Position numbers and translations under genes: made by a program. Of a DNA stretch of 34,841 nt, positions 1 through 8,796 are shown piece after piece. The notes below the pieces were generated by a model. It worked only from the letters and a program-made list of their open reading frames with translations, made no database searches and was not told the origin of the DNA. This stretch comes from Bradyrhizobium forestalis. Its GTDB lineage: Bacteria; Pseudomonadota; Alphaproteobacteria; Rhizobiales; Xanthobacteraceae. The stretch is from the NCBI RefSeq assembly GCF_002795245.1, contig NZ_PGVG01000055.1, positions 1 to 34,841 on the forward strand. The letters run 5' to 3'. Numbering within the stretch: the stretch's first letter is position 1; every line of letters begins with the position of its first letter.

Positions 1-2
1 TC

Positions 3-238
3 AGGCGGCATCAGCGGCAGTTGCGCATCCTGCGCAGCCGACTGGGCCGGATCATCCGCGATATCGGCCGCAAGATCGAAGGTCGAGCTGTGCTCGAGAA
101 CGCCTTCGTCCTCCCGCTCAGCCGGGCGTCGCAGCTCCGCTCCCAACAGCAGCGTCAGCATGGCTGGAAGCTTTATTCCTTCCACGCCCCGGAGGTGGAG
201 TGCATACGCAAGGGCAAAGCAGACGCGCCTTACGAGTT
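3..238 (+). pseudogene. IS5-like transposase, 5' part (interrupted, runs off window start)
   Basis: The open frame enters from outside the window and reads RRHQRQL, then ILRSRLGRIIRDIGRKIEG, then KLYSFHAPEVECIRKGKA and PYE. This is typical of the middle of IS5/IS4-superfamily (DDE_Tnp_1) transposases. After the Tyr-Glu codons at about 231-236 the similarity stops at the left end of an IS1111-group element. It resumes in a compatible frame at about 1630 (GVKASIVTNN). The two halves are therefore one transposase gene split by a later insertion. The N-terminal helical region lies outside the window. Confidence 0.8.
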
Positions 239-1629
239 AATGGCATGGACCGCGCCCGCTCACAGGGACAACGTACAGCCCCGCCAAGAGAGGAGCGCGA
301 GCCATGTCCCATACGAACATTGTCACGATCGGTATCGACCTGGGCAAGAACACATTCCATGTGGTGGGGTTCGATGCCACGGGTACAATCATCCTACGCA
401 AGAAGCGATCGAGAAATCAGCTTGAGCAGTCGCTGGCTAATGTTCCGCCCTGCCTGATCGGAATGGAGGCTTGTGCAGGAGCACACCACCTGGGTCGCAA
501 GCTCGAGAAATTAGGCCTTCAAGTACGGCTCTTGCCAGCACAGTATGTGAAGCCATACCTCAAGGGCCACAAAAATGACTTCCGTGATGCCGAAGCCATC
601 GCCGAGGCCGTTCAGCGCCCGACCATGCGCTTTGTCCCGTTGAAATCGGCCGAACAACTGGATTTGCAGGCGCTGCACAGAGTTCGCAGTCGATTGGTGA
701 CGCAAAGAACCGCGGTCATCAATCAAATCCGAGGCTTTTTGCTTGAGCGAGGGCTGCCGGTCCGGCAAGGAGCGGCAGCGCTCCGATTGGCACTTCCTCA
801 GATTCTCTCAGCGCCAAAGGATAACTTATCACCTCGAGTGATCCAGCTCATTCAAGACTTGGCCGAGGACTGGCGCTATCTCGACCGACGGGTCGCGTCA
901 ATGACGAAAGAAATCGACGAACTCGCTGATCGAGATCCACACTGTCGCCGCTTAATGAGTGCGCCGGCGTCGGGCCGATCATCTCAAGCGCGATGGTCGC
1001 CGCCATCGGACCGGCGATGCCTTCCATAAGGGCCGGGACTTTGCCGCATGGCTTGGCCTGGTACCGAAGCAAATCTCGACCGGTGATCGAACCATCCTCG
1101 GGCGCGTATCCAGGCGCGGTAATCGGTACCTGCGGACGCTGTTCATTCAAGGTGCCAGAGCCGTACTTCTGCAGCGTCAGAGTTGGCCGCGGCATGGCTT
1201 CGCAGCCTGGTTGGAGGCAGCGTCCAAGCGGCTCCACTCTAATGTCTTGGTTGTTGCCCTGGCCGCAAAACTCGCGCGCATGGCCTGGAGCATGCTCACA
1301 AAGGGCCGTGACTACGACGCCAGCCTCTTGGGCCGCAGCGCATGAGAAACAGGGCCGGAAAGGAAGATCCAAGGTCCGGTCGGAAGGCACAATAACCCGC
1401 CGAGGTTTGCGAGACGGAAAGGACGAATGGAGAAACGGTTCGACCGACACTTCTGAAGCCTGGTTCGACTCTATGGCCCTTCTTGAGGCCGGCGAGTTAT
1501 TGAGGACAGAAGTGGGCGGATATCCATGATGGCTCGGGGCAACAGCCCCAAAGTGAAGCCGGATAGATTGGCGCAAACCGCTTCATCCCTTTGTCGATTC
1601 CTCTTGCAACGCGGGCGTGGTCCATAGAT
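239..1629 (+). mobile_element. IS1111-group (IS110 family) insertion element
   Basis: The ends can be placed because the element splits a recognisable transposase gene: 'tacgagtt' is followed by the element, and the host frame resumes with 'cggcgtc'. Subterminal inverted repeats are visible: ATGGACCGCGCCCGC (245-259) and GCGGGCGTGGTCCAT (1611-1625), 14 of 15 complementary. Subterminal inverted repeats without a clear target duplication are the hallmark of the IS1111 subgroup. A second element at 20225-21519 has matching termini (AATGGSATGGWCC at the left, GGWCCATASAT at the right). The element is about 1.39 kb with one transposase gene, now frameshifted. End positions could shift by 1 bp because of a shared T. 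Confidence 0.8.
304..1345 (+). pseudogene. IS110/IS1111 family transposase, frameshifted
   Basis: The N-terminal DEDD domain is intact up to about 960: GIDLGKNTFHVVG (first Asp), GMEACAGA (Glu), and KNDFRDAEAIAEAV followed by RPTMRFVPLK. The C-terminal Transposase_20 domain is present (AAWLGLVPKQISTGDR, RGNRYLRTLFIQGARAV) but in another frame. Two single-base losses explain this, one near 965 before GVGPIISSAMVAAIG and one near 1010 before TGDAFHKGRDF. With both repaired, the protein would be a normal IS110-family recombinase of about 345 residues. As written it is inactive. It is the only gene of the element at 239-1629. Confidence 0.88.
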
Positions 1630-2074
1630 CGGCGTCAAAGCCTCCATCGTCACCAACAACCGCCGTTCTCCCGGGGGCCTGTTCGTGCTCCACGCAAGGG
1701 CGCTACCCGATAACCCGTACGACGGTCACACCTTGCGGGACGTCATCGACCGCACCGAGACACTCACCGGCTGCGCGATCGAGCGGGCCTATGTCGACAA
1801 GGGATACCGCGGCCACGACGCACAAAATCCCCGACGGAACTTCATCTCCGGCCAGAAGCGCGGCGAACCCATCATCGGACACCTGAAGGCCGATGGTCAC
1901 CTCGGCCGCTGCTACCTCAAAGGCCGCGCCGGCGATGCGGCTAACGTCATCCTCTCAGCCGTCGGCCACAACTTCCGCCGCATCCTCGCCTGGCTCAGAG
2001 AACTCTTGTGCCTCATCCTGCTCCAGCTATGGCGCACGTTCGGCCGTCCCGTCCCGCTCAATTCGCCTTGTTAA
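1630..2074 (+). pseudogene. IS5-like transposase, 3' part (after IS1111 insertion)
   Basis: This continues the transposase cut at 238. It reads GVKASIVTNN, ALPDNPYDGHTLRDVIDR, ERAYVDKGYRGHDAQ, then SGQKRGEPIIGHLKADG and VGHNFRRILAWLREL, ending at the stop at 2072-2074. These are the typical C-terminal blocks of IS5-type DDE transposases: an Asp in the 'VDKGYRGH' block and a Glu in 'EPIIGHLK'. Between SGQKRG and EPIIGHLK the usual stretch of about 12-18 residues rich in Arg is missing, so an in-frame internal deletion is likely in addition to the insertion. Confidence 0.78.
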
Positions 2075-2141
2075 CGGACGACGACTTACAACCTGGGCGA
2101 GCGCAGCATTCGAGAGTCTGAGCCCCGCCCACTTGTGCAGC

Positions 2142-2375
2142 CTATTTCAGCGCTTGCGGGTTGACTGGCGACCCAAAGCCGCCGGTGACCTCCAGAGGTG
2201 GGGCTGCGAGCAGGAAGCTATAGCTCCCGTCTACGGCGCAGTCGGCGGCCAGCGCCTCAAGGTTGAACATCTCGCCCAGCGGCATGCCCATGTCTCGCAG
2301 CGCCAGCATGTGGAAAGGGAGGGGCATGTCCGAACCCATCACCTCGGCGTCTCTCCACACCCATGTTTCCGAGAT
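2142..2375 (-). pseudogene. Cyclase family (PF04199-type) C-terminal fragment
   Basis: Read on the minus strand this gives TWVWRDAEVMGSD, then PLPFHMLALRDMGMPLGEMF, NLEALAADCAVDG, SFLLAAPPLEVTGG, and ends VNPQALK before a stop. The block 'MGMP-L-E-NLEALAADCA-DG...APPL-VTG..GSPVNPQA-K' is the C-terminal signature of the cyclase/kynurenine-formamidase-like family. The metal-binding N-terminal part is absent. It is truncated at about 2375, where an IS21 remnant begins in the opposite direction. Family recognition is by eye. The original substrate cannot be inferred. Confidence 0.65.
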
Positions 2376-2384
2376 CAAAGGAGG

Positions 2385-3020
2385 CGTCATGAATATGCTC
2401 CGATTTTCTGTTGAGCTCCTTGCGAGCATTGCTAAAAAAGGAGGCATGCTCGAGCCGCTCCATCGAGACAATTGGTGGCATCCGGTGCCCGCCCGCGAAG
2501 GCGAAGCCTATGTCAAAGTCGGCGACCGCCAGCGCTACGCATCGCTTGCGCGTGCCGAGGTCGAGGTGCGGTTCACCGCCCGCACCGTCGAGATCTTCCA
2601 CAAGGGCGAGCGGATTGCCGCGCATCAGCGCATGAGCGGCAATCACAAACACACCACCGTGCCGGAGCACATGGCCTCCAGCCATCGGCGCTACGCCGGC
2701 TGGACCATCGCGCGTATCCGCCAGGACGCCGCTGCGATGGGGCCGGCGACCAGCGCGTTGTGCGACCTCACTCTCAACGAGCGCTCACACCCCGGGCAAG
2801 GCTTCCGCGCCTGCCTCGGCATCCTCAGGCTTGCCGCCTCCTATGGGCGCGAACGGCTGGACGCTGCGGCTGCGCGGGCGATCGAATCTGCCCGCGCACC
2901 TACGGTTCGGTCAAGTCAATCCTCGCCAACAATCTCGATCGGCGTCCCGTTCGTCAGCGCTGTGCCGACAATGCGCCGATCTTACATGCCAACATCCGCG
3001 GACCGCGTTACTACAATTAG
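2385..3020 (+). pseudogene. istA: IS21 family IstA, C-terminal remnant
   Basis: Only the C-terminal third of an IS21 transposase remains: VEVRFTARTVEIFHKGERIA, TTVPEHMASSHRRYAGWT, IARIRQDAAAMGPATSAL, RSHPGQGFRACLGILRLA. A frameshift near 2885 moves the end to another frame, which reads TYGSVKSILANNLDRRPV and NIRGPRYYN before a stop at about 3020. The catalytic DDE core is missing; the sequence abuts the cyclase fragment at about 2375. It is followed 13 bp later by the matching istB, as usual in IS21 elements. Confidence 0.85.
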
Positions 3021-3033
3021 GAGATGATCCCTT

Positions 3034-3740
3034 GCTCACCAATGCGACCTTCGACCGGCTCAACGCGCTCGGCATCCACCGCATGGCCAAAGCCTTCGTC
3101 GACATCAAAGCAGCCGGCGAGGCCGCAAAGCCTCGGTCATGCCGAATGGCTCGCGCTGCTGCTCGAACGTGGGGCCTCGCTGCGCCACGACAAGCGGCTC
3201 GCCACCTGTCTGCGCTACGCGAAGCTGCGCCAGCAAGCGTGCGTCGAGGACATCGACTACCGCACCCCCGCCGCCCCGACCGCCCGCTGTTCGCCAAGCT
3301 TGTCGAGGGCCGCTGGATCGACGACCATGCCAATCTGCTGATCTGCGGCCCGGCCGGCGTCGGCAAGACCTGGCTCGCGTCGGCGCTCGGCCACAAGGCC
3401 TGCCATGACAATCGCTCCGTGCTCTATCAGCGTGTTCCGCGGCTGTTCGATGACCTCGCTCGCGCGCGTGGCGACGGCTGCCATCCGCACTTATTTTGCG
3501 GGCGCGGCCGTGTCGATCTGCTGATCCTCGATGACTGCGGGCTTGAGCCGCTCGACGCCGGTGGCCGTCACGACCTCCTGGAAATCCTCGGAGATCGCTA
3601 CGGTCATCGTTCCATGATCGTCACCAGCCCCAGCTCCCCGTGGACCAGTGGCATGCTCATTGGAGATCCAACCTATGCCGAACCTCACCGGCGAGAGCCT
3701 GCGCCGAACCCGGCAATCCGCCCGAAAGGCCTGAATCCGT
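3034..3740 (+). pseudogene. istB: IS21 family IstB ATPase, frameshifted
   Basis: This is the IS21 helper ATPase. The start reads LLTNATFDRLNALGIHRMAK (possible TTG start at 3034). The frame then shifts near 3130 to AEWLALLLERGASLRHDKRL and RYAKLRQQACVEDIDYR. It shifts again near 3265 to the AAA+ core: LLICGPAGVGKTWLASALG (Walker A) and LLILDDCGLEPL (Walker B). The end degenerates: a deletion joins 'IGDPTYA' to a short LTGESLRR-like tail. At least three frame changes make it non-functional. It lacks a functional partner, since istA upstream is only a remnant. Confidence 0.82.
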
Positions 3741-4048
3741 GACGCAGTGGACATCCCGCTCCGCCTGGAAACGCCAAGGCGTTGCCCACATGCCCACAGC
3801 AACCGCAACAGAAACACAACAAGTCCAAGCCGATTCCAGTTGACCGCGCGGCTCTGTCGCGCGCCGATCAGGATGGAAGAGCGCATCAATCAAGGTGAGA
3901 GAGTTTCGCCGGGCTCGTGACGAAGGGAGGGCGTAGCCCGACCGGAGTTGCGAGCCCGGCGACGGCGTGATCCGAGCGGACCGCGCCGTCTGGTGATCGC
4001 GGCCGGCAGGTTATGCAAGTGGTTCTTCCGCCAAGAGGAATCACTCGC
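3741..4048. other. IS21 flanking/terminal sequence without a gene
   Basis: This stretch of about 300 bp between two IS21 remnants shows no convincing reading frame. It presumably holds the right end of the first IS21 element and the left end of the second. A GC-rich tract (about 3905-4010) is present but no clean inverted repeat could be matched by eye. Confidence 0.35.
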
Positions 4049-5130
4049 TTGCCCGGCCGACACATCACAGATCACCAAATGAGGCTCTACATGAAGTTCC
4101 GTCAGACCGATAGCCCGCCAGTGGCGGCGGCCAAGGCATCATTCAGCACGTCAACCGCTTATCGGATCGAGATAGATCTCCGACTTCCGTCGCAAAAGAA
4201 GGCTCCTCGCGGCCGGCGACGACCGGACCCGTTGAGCGAGGTGTTCGAGACCGAGATCGTCCCGATCCTGAAGTCGGCACCTGGCCTACGCCCGGTGGCG
4301 GTGTTCGAGGAGATGCTCCGACGTCATCCTGATCTCGGCACCGGTATCCGTCGTACCCTGGAACGTCGTATCCGTGCCTGGCGGGCGATCCACGGCGAGG
4401 GGCAGGAAGTCATCTTCCGCCAGATCCATGAGCCTGGCCAGCTCGGCCTCTCCGACTTCACAGACATGGGCGAGTTGGGTGTGACGATCGCGGGCGCACC
4501 GCTGGATCATCGTCTCTATCACTTCCGTTTGGCCTATTGCGGCTTCGAGCACGCCCACGTCGTGCTTGGCGGCGAGAGCTTCGTTGCCCTGGCCGAAGGC
4601 CTGCAGAATGCCCTCTGGTCGCTCGGTGGGGCGCCGCGGGAGCATCGGACCGACAGCTTGTCGGCCGCATTCTGCAATCTCGATCGCGATGCACGGGATG
4701 ATCTGACGCAGCGATACGAGGCCCTTTGTGCCCATTACGGCATGCGGCCTTCCCGCAACAATCGAGGCGTCGCCCACGAGAATGGCTCGATCGAAGGGCC
4801 CACGGTCATCTTAAACGGGCAATCGCGACGCCTTGCTGCTGCGCGGAACTGTCGACTTCGACGATCTTGCCACCTATCGCGGCTTCATCGACGAGATCGT
4901 CAGCCGCCGCAATGCCCGCAACGCCAAGCGGATCGATAGCGAGCGCGTTGTATTGCAAGAGCTGCCCGATCGCCGCACCTCCGACTACGAAGAGGTGATC
5001 GTCCGCGTGACGTCTTCGGGCGGATTCACCCTGCGCAAGGTGTTCTACACGGTCCCATCGCGCCTGATCGGTCACCGGCTGCGGGCACGGCTCTACGACG
5101 ATCACCTCGACGTGTTCGTCGAACGCGGCC
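4049..5130 (+). pseudogene. istA: Second IS21 family IstA, frameshifted and 3'-truncated
   Basis: A different IS21 subtype from the remnant at 2385. Reading from a probable TTG at 4049: LPGRHITDHQMRLYMKFRQT, DSPPVAAAKASFSTSTAYRI (helix-turn-helix), PGLRPVAVFEEMLRRHPDLG, the catalytic-core block GQLGLSDFTDMGELGVTIAG, and NNRGVAHENGSIEGP (Glu block). The frame shifts near 4800 and continues as LRGTVDFDDLATYRGFIDEI, RRTSDYEEVIVRVTSSGGF and LYDDHLDVFVE. The last part of IstA is deleted. The sequence joins directly, in frame, to an internal part of istB. Confidence 0.85.
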
Positions 5131-5463
5131 GCCGGCGCACCGAACGCCATCTCGTCGAGGCCAGGCTGCCAGCCGGGAAGACCTTCGACAGCTTCGACTT
5201 CGAGGCCGTGCCGATGATCTCGAAGGCGCAGGTGATGGCGCTCGCCGCCGGTGACAGCTGGCTGGGCAAGGGCGCCAATTTGCTCCTGTTCGGGGCCGCC
5301 CGGCGGCGGCAAGAGCCACTTGGCGGCAGCTATCGGCCTGGCCATCATCGAGAACGGATGGCGCGTCCTCTTCACCAGGACCACCGATCTCGTGCAAAAG
5401 CTCCAGCTGGCTCGCCGCGAGCTTAACCTCGAGGCCGCCATCAAACGCCTTGACTCGCCCCCG
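5131..5463 (+). pseudogene. istB: IstB fragment fused in frame to truncated IstA
   Basis: Right after IstA's DHLDVFVE the frame reads RTERHLVEARLPAGKTFDSF, DFEAVPMISKAQVMALAAGD and WLGKGANLLLFG, which is the N-terminal half of an IS21 IstB. A frameshift inside Walker A (about 5297) moves the rest to another frame: PPGGGKSHLAAAIGLAIIEN, VLFTRTTDLVQKLQLARREL, LEAAIKRLD. Walker B and everything after are missing. A deletion has thus removed the 3' end of istA and the 5' end of istB and created a chimeric ORF. Confidence 0.8.
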
Positions 5464-5483
5464 GCCGAGATCAAATCGGAAAG

Positions 5484-5562
5484 GTGGGCGACATCGTCTC
5501 GGAATCCCCGGGCGACTTCACATCGGTGCACACACGGGCGACTTCGTCGGAATCCGCAACCA
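5484..5562. repeat. IS21 terminal repeats
   Basis: Two imperfect direct copies of the same motif lie close together: gggcgacatcgtctcggaat at about 5486 and gggcgacttcgtcggaatcc at about 5536. Multiple short direct repeats close to the ends are usual in IS21-family elements, so this probably marks the right end of the element starting near 4049. The precise terminus is not resolved. Confidence 0.4.
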
Positions 5563-5604
5563 GTCGCGGCGGGTCCAGCAATGAAAAAGACCGATCAGCC
5601 CCTT

Positions 5605-5935
5605 ATCGGGTAGGTCACGCGCGAAGAGCTGCAGGCGCTGTTCAATGCGCCAGATGCGAGTACTATGTCCGGCATTCGGGACCGGGCCATGCTGCATCTG
5701 GCCTTTGCCGCAGGATAGCGCGTGTCGGAGCTGTTCGGGGCGATCAGATCGACCGCCAGACTCTATCCAGCGTACACCTCATGGGAAAGGGAAGTCGCGA
5801 GCGAGTCCTGCCGCTCTGAAAAGAAACGGCGGCCGCGGTGAAGGCCGTAGCTCAGAATGCTCCCTGCCACCGCTGCTCCTGAGCTGTTCCTCAGCGCACG
5901 AGCGGAGGCCATGACGCGCTCGCTTCCCGCAGCAA
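5605..5935 (+). pseudogene. Tyrosine recombinase (phage-type integrase) remnant
   Basis: Translated pieces read TREELQALFNAPDASTMSGI and RDRAMLHLAFAAG, then a stop codon (tag at about 5716) and RVSELFG. After a frame change come QIDRQTLSSVHLMGKGSRER with VLPL, then a stop and KETAAAVKA. A further frame gives PELFLSARAEAMTRS. These are consecutive blocks of XerC/D-like integrases: the first catalytic Arg lies in the 'G-RVSEL' box and the Lys in the 'MGKG-RER' hairpin. The C-terminal HxxR and Tyr blocks are absent. Confidence 0.72.
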
Positions 5936-6104
5936 TTCGAGGCGCGGTCGCCGAGTTCGCTCTACGCCGCTATCAGTCGGACGAGGCCGCGAGTGGCAGA
6001 CCGTGCATCGCCACGCGGTTGCTGGCTCAGAACCTGCGTATCGATAAACCTCGTCGAGTGGCGTATTGAGAGCGGCCCAAGGACGCGGATTCCTGTTGTA
6101 GCCC

Positions 6105-6265
6105 TCGCGTTTGCCGGCATGCGCCAGCGCGTTGCGCATGAAGTGGACGCGGCAGCGCGTCCAGCTAGCGTTGAGCACTTTGGCTAGTCGCCTTGATGCT
6201 CTCGTGGGCGTCGGAGACGACCAGCTTGACGCCGCGCAGGCCGCGTCGCGCGAGCATGCGCTGTC
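6105..6265 (-). pseudogene. IS256 family transposase fragment
   Basis: On the minus strand the sequence reads LARRGLRGVKLVVSDAHESI in one frame, then KVLNASWTRCRVHFMRNALA and HAGKREG in the next. These are the central 'LRGVKLV-SDAHEG' (second catalytic Asp) and 'RCRVHFMRN-LA' blocks of IS256/Mutator transposases. Only about 50 residues remain, with a frameshift between the two blocks. Minus-strand sequence continuing to about 5985 is not recognisable. Confidence 0.72.
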
Positions 6266-6813
6266 ATATAGCAAGTATAGAGCGGCTTCGGGCGGAATTT
6301 TCTGAAATTTCAAGCTCGTGTAGCCGAAATTCTGCATACCCTTAGGAAGAACTGGAGTTTTGAGGATCTGGCCTGTTTTGGTGGAAGTGCACGTCCGATC
6401 GGGCCGCAAAAGTCGGCGCGCCAAGGTCCCCACTCCCTCATGTCTTTCGACACAAGGGCTACAACGATTTGGCAGTGCAGATACAATACGGTCGTACGGG
6501 CTCTCGCGCGCTCAGCGGCTCCATTCACTGAGGTTCAAAGTCCACAAAAACGGCGCAGACACGAACGGCATGCTCTGGGAAACGCGGGGCACCCACCGAG
6601 TCGACCGAGTCGAACTCAAAAAATGCGCATTTCGCGGAAATGAAGCAGAATTTCGGCGCCAAATGGCCGCACATCGAAGAGCCTCAGCTCTGCGGAAGGA
6701 TATCATCAAACATTCGACCGTCGGTCGTCACCGTCGATCTTATACGAAGCTCCCGTCTGGGTTGTCCAGAGCAATCTGACCGGTTTCGAGGACTCTCGCC
6801 GAGGGATGAACGA
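6266..6813. other. Intergenic region before the hydrolase-fold gene
   Basis: No recognisable gene is present. The reading frame of the downstream gene stays open back to an ATG at 6640, but the stretch 6640-6813 resembles no known domain by eye. No convincing sigma-54, nod box or tts box was found. It may contain the promoter of the gene starting at 6814 (or 6640). Confidence 0.3.
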
Positions 6814-7851
6814 ATGTTGCACGCTGCTTGGCCTGAATTGACCGGCAATCTTGCGTCCACCCGGCAAAGTGCTGCCGTGTTCTTAGATGCTTTTGATGAA
6901 GGAAGCGAGGCGGCCAGCCGGCGCGACTGCGCCGCGAAATGGATAAATATTGGGGACGCTCACTGCCTTTTCGGAAATCTGAATGTCGAAAGAGGAACCT
7001 TTGATGAGGCGGTGCAAGCCTGCCTTTGCGCGCTCACTGCATTTGAAGTTGCCAAGCGACTGTCCGATGAAGACGATTCCCAAAGGAGAGAAGTCTGGGC
7101 CAAGCTGGAGGCCAGCGTCGAGAGGTTCGCGTCTCTAGATCAAAAAGTGGAGCGTGTCGACATCGCGCTCTGTGATGAGGACAAGTTGTCCGCCTATTAC
7201 GTCCCCGCTGGTGCTTCCAGTTCGCGCGTCCCAGCAATTCTTTGCATCAGTCGAGAAGAAGAAACGGCAGCGATCCTGCTCGCGCGACTCTTGCCCCTTA
7301 TGATCAGTCGAAGCATGGCGGTTCTTGTCGTTTCTTACGACGATGTCTCAAATCATTGGCTTGGACCGTCAGAGATGTTGCTCTCTTGTTGTTTGGACTA
7401 TTTGTCTGCACGCCCCGAGATTGATGCGACTCGAATTGCAATCTTCGGCGAAGGCCTGTCGGCCGCGCTAGCTACTGCTTGTGCTGTGGCTGATCGCCGC
7501 ATCGCTGCTGCGATTTGCGACGGCGGACTTTGGAGCTGGACCCGGCTTCGGGCGTCTATTGAGTGGATGACCAGGACTGCTGACCTGCCGGACGAGGGGC
7601 TGTCCTCAGCGCAACGATCCAGATTGGCGCGGAGGTTGAGATGTCCGGTTCTTGTAGTCGCTGGAGAACGCAGTCTTTTTGGCGTATCGGAGGCTATCAA
7701 ATTAGAAGCTGAATGCACCGCGACAAGTATTGATCTGGAATTGTTGTTGCCGCCAACCCCAGAAGGGGGACTGGAAAACTTCGTGGCATGCGACGAGGGC
7801 GTCTTCAAGTGGCTCGAGCGCAAGTTCGAGCACGCTACAGCTTCACAGTAG
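6814..7851 (+). CDS. Alpha/beta-hydrolase-fold protein, apparently lacking catalytic residues
   Basis: The protein has 345 residues from ATG 6814, chosen because GAGGGA sits 7 bp upstream; the frame is open back to ATG 6640, which would give 403. A helical N-terminal part of about 110 residues precedes a cap/hydrolase core (VDIALCDEDKLSAYYVPAG, PAILCISREEE, MAVLVVSYDD, DATRIAIFGEGLSAALATAC, CPVLVVAGERSLFG). The layout resembles FrsA-like or 2,6-dihydropseudooxynicotine-hydrolase-like esterases. The nucleophile elbow expected as G-x-S-x-G reads G-E-G-L-S at about residues 212-216. The positions where the acid (GERSL) and His (GGLENFV) are expected also lack Asp and His. It is therefore either a pseudoenzyme or works by another mechanism. 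Its stop overlaps that of the convergent MarR-like gene by 9 bp. Function unknown. Confidence 0.7.
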   Translation: MLHAAWPELTGNLASTRQSAAVFLDAFDEGSEAASRRDCAAKWINIGDAHCLFGNLNVERGTFDEAVQACLCALTAFEVAKRLSDEDDSQRREVWAKLEASVERFASLDQKVERVDIALCDEDKLSAYYVPAGASSSRVPAILCISREEETAAILLARLLPLMISRSMAVLVVSYDDVSNHWLGPSEMLLSCCLDYLSARPEIDATRIAIFGEGLSAALATACAVADRRIAAAICDGGLWSWTRLRASIEWMTRTADLPDEGLSSAQRSRLARRLRCPVLVVAGERSLFGVSEAIKLEAECTATSIDLELLLPPTPEGGLENFVACDEGVFKWLERKFEHATASQ

Positions 7852-8388
7852 GCCCAGACTCAGTTTCTGAGATGCCAATCTGCTGTTCTTGGCAATCGCG
7901 GTTAGCCGCTTGTTGAGGTACGCCAGCGACTCCTCGTCCAGGCCACTTAGCATCGTCGAATTAAGGGCTTGTCTCTTTTCCGACAGCTTCGCCAGTTCCG
8001 CCCGTGCCTTTTGGGTCAACGATATCTGCAAGAATCTTGCATCATCAGGCGATGTTGCGCGGGTTAGAAATTCCAGTTGTTCAAGTTTCTTCGTCTGATT
8101 CGTGATGAAGGCGGGGTGAAATCGCAATTTATTAGCGACTGAAATTCCCGAAACACCGCGGCCTTCGTCGAGTTCATCGATCGCCATCAGGATCAGCCAT
8201 TGAGGCTCTGTTATCCCAAGTAACTCCGCCCAGCTCTTATGAATCTCTTCCAGTTGAGTGCGAATCTCAACGATGTTCCAGATCAGGTCCCTAACAGCCC
8301 TGTCGTATTGCTCTTGTGTGGCCATCTTCATTCTTTTTGCCAGTTCTGATTGTTCGCGGCGACGGAGCGTGAGCGGTAGTCGCGGCAT
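7843..8388 (-). CDS. MarR family transcriptional regulator
   Basis: About 181 residues. The centre reads TEPQWLILMAIDELDEGRGV, then SGISVANKLRFHPAFITNQT, then KKLEQLEFLTRATSPDDARF and LQISLTQKARAEL. This is the winged helix of MarR regulators: recognition helix 'HPAFITNQTKKLE', wing 'R..SPDDAR...ISLT'. A C-terminal dimerisation helix follows. The start is uncertain: ATG 8397, 8388 (preceded by GGATAG) or 8331/8325 are all possible. It is convergent with the hydrolase-fold gene and divergent from the porin. The AT-rich region between it and the porin holds repeated CAATTG palindromes that could be its operators. The ligand is unknown. Confidence 0.8.
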   Translation of the reverse strand: MPRLPLTLRRREQSELAKRMKMATQEQYDRAVRDLIWNIVEIRTQLEEIHKSWAELLGITEPQWLILMAIDELDEGRGVSGISVANKLRFHPAFITNQTKKLEQLEFLTRATSPDDARFLQISLTQKARAELAKLSEKRQALNSTMLSGLDEESLAYLNKRLTAIAKNSRLASQKLSLGLL

Positions 8389-8449
8389 CCTATCCAATAT
8401 CGGGAAGACTGAAATAGCCTGCCCAGAACATGCCCACCATACAACTTAG

Positions 8450-8676
8450 CAATTGACAAATACAATTGATGATCGATATTAATATGGCGATCGTTTAGGC
8501 TCTTACGTACGGCGATCTGTCGAAGAATCTCCAAATAAAGCCCTCGGGATGCCCCCCCGAGGGCTTTTCGTTGCCTCCGATAGGCAATCTCATGCGGAGT
8601 GTTGCGGGAATGCAACGGTTCAGCCCAAACAGGTAATACATGTCAATAATTAATTGCATCAATTGATGATCGAAAG
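8450..8676. promoter_or_regulatory. AT-rich control region with CAATTG repeats (possible MarR operators)
   Basis: This divergent region between the MarR-like gene and the porin contains the direct repeat CAATTGATGATCGA at about 8463 and 8659. Additional AATTG cores lie at about 8454 and 8650, and there is a 10-bp perfect palindrome ATCAATTGAT at about 8658. MarR proteins usually bind short AT-rich palindromes next to their own gene and a divergent target. The assignment to this MarR protein and the regulation of the porin are inference. Confidence 0.4.
8537..8568 (+). terminator. Rho-independent terminator-like hairpin, possible relic of a lost porin gene
   Basis: A 12-bp perfect stem AAAGCCCTCGGG / CCCGAGGGCTTT is followed by TTTT. 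It lies between the divergent MarR-like and porin genes, where no gene ends. Its neighbourhood (GGCTCTTA, about 40 bp, hairpin) resembles that of the terminator behind the porin at 10367. It may be the tail of a deleted upstream porin copy. Confidence 0.6.
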
Positions 8677-8796
8677 TATGTGTTGGCAGACAGCGAGGGG
8701 GTCCTCGGAGTCGTTCCGTCAGCGGTCCGCCTGGGGTGGAGCTGGAACCGGATCTTTGAAGGACGGAAACGCGGTTTTCAACTTGGAGGTTCATCG

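Noticed and set aside
848..1576. Minus-strand open frame across the IS1111 transposase (242 codons)
   Set aside because: Antisense to the transposase 3' part and element end; no family resemblance.
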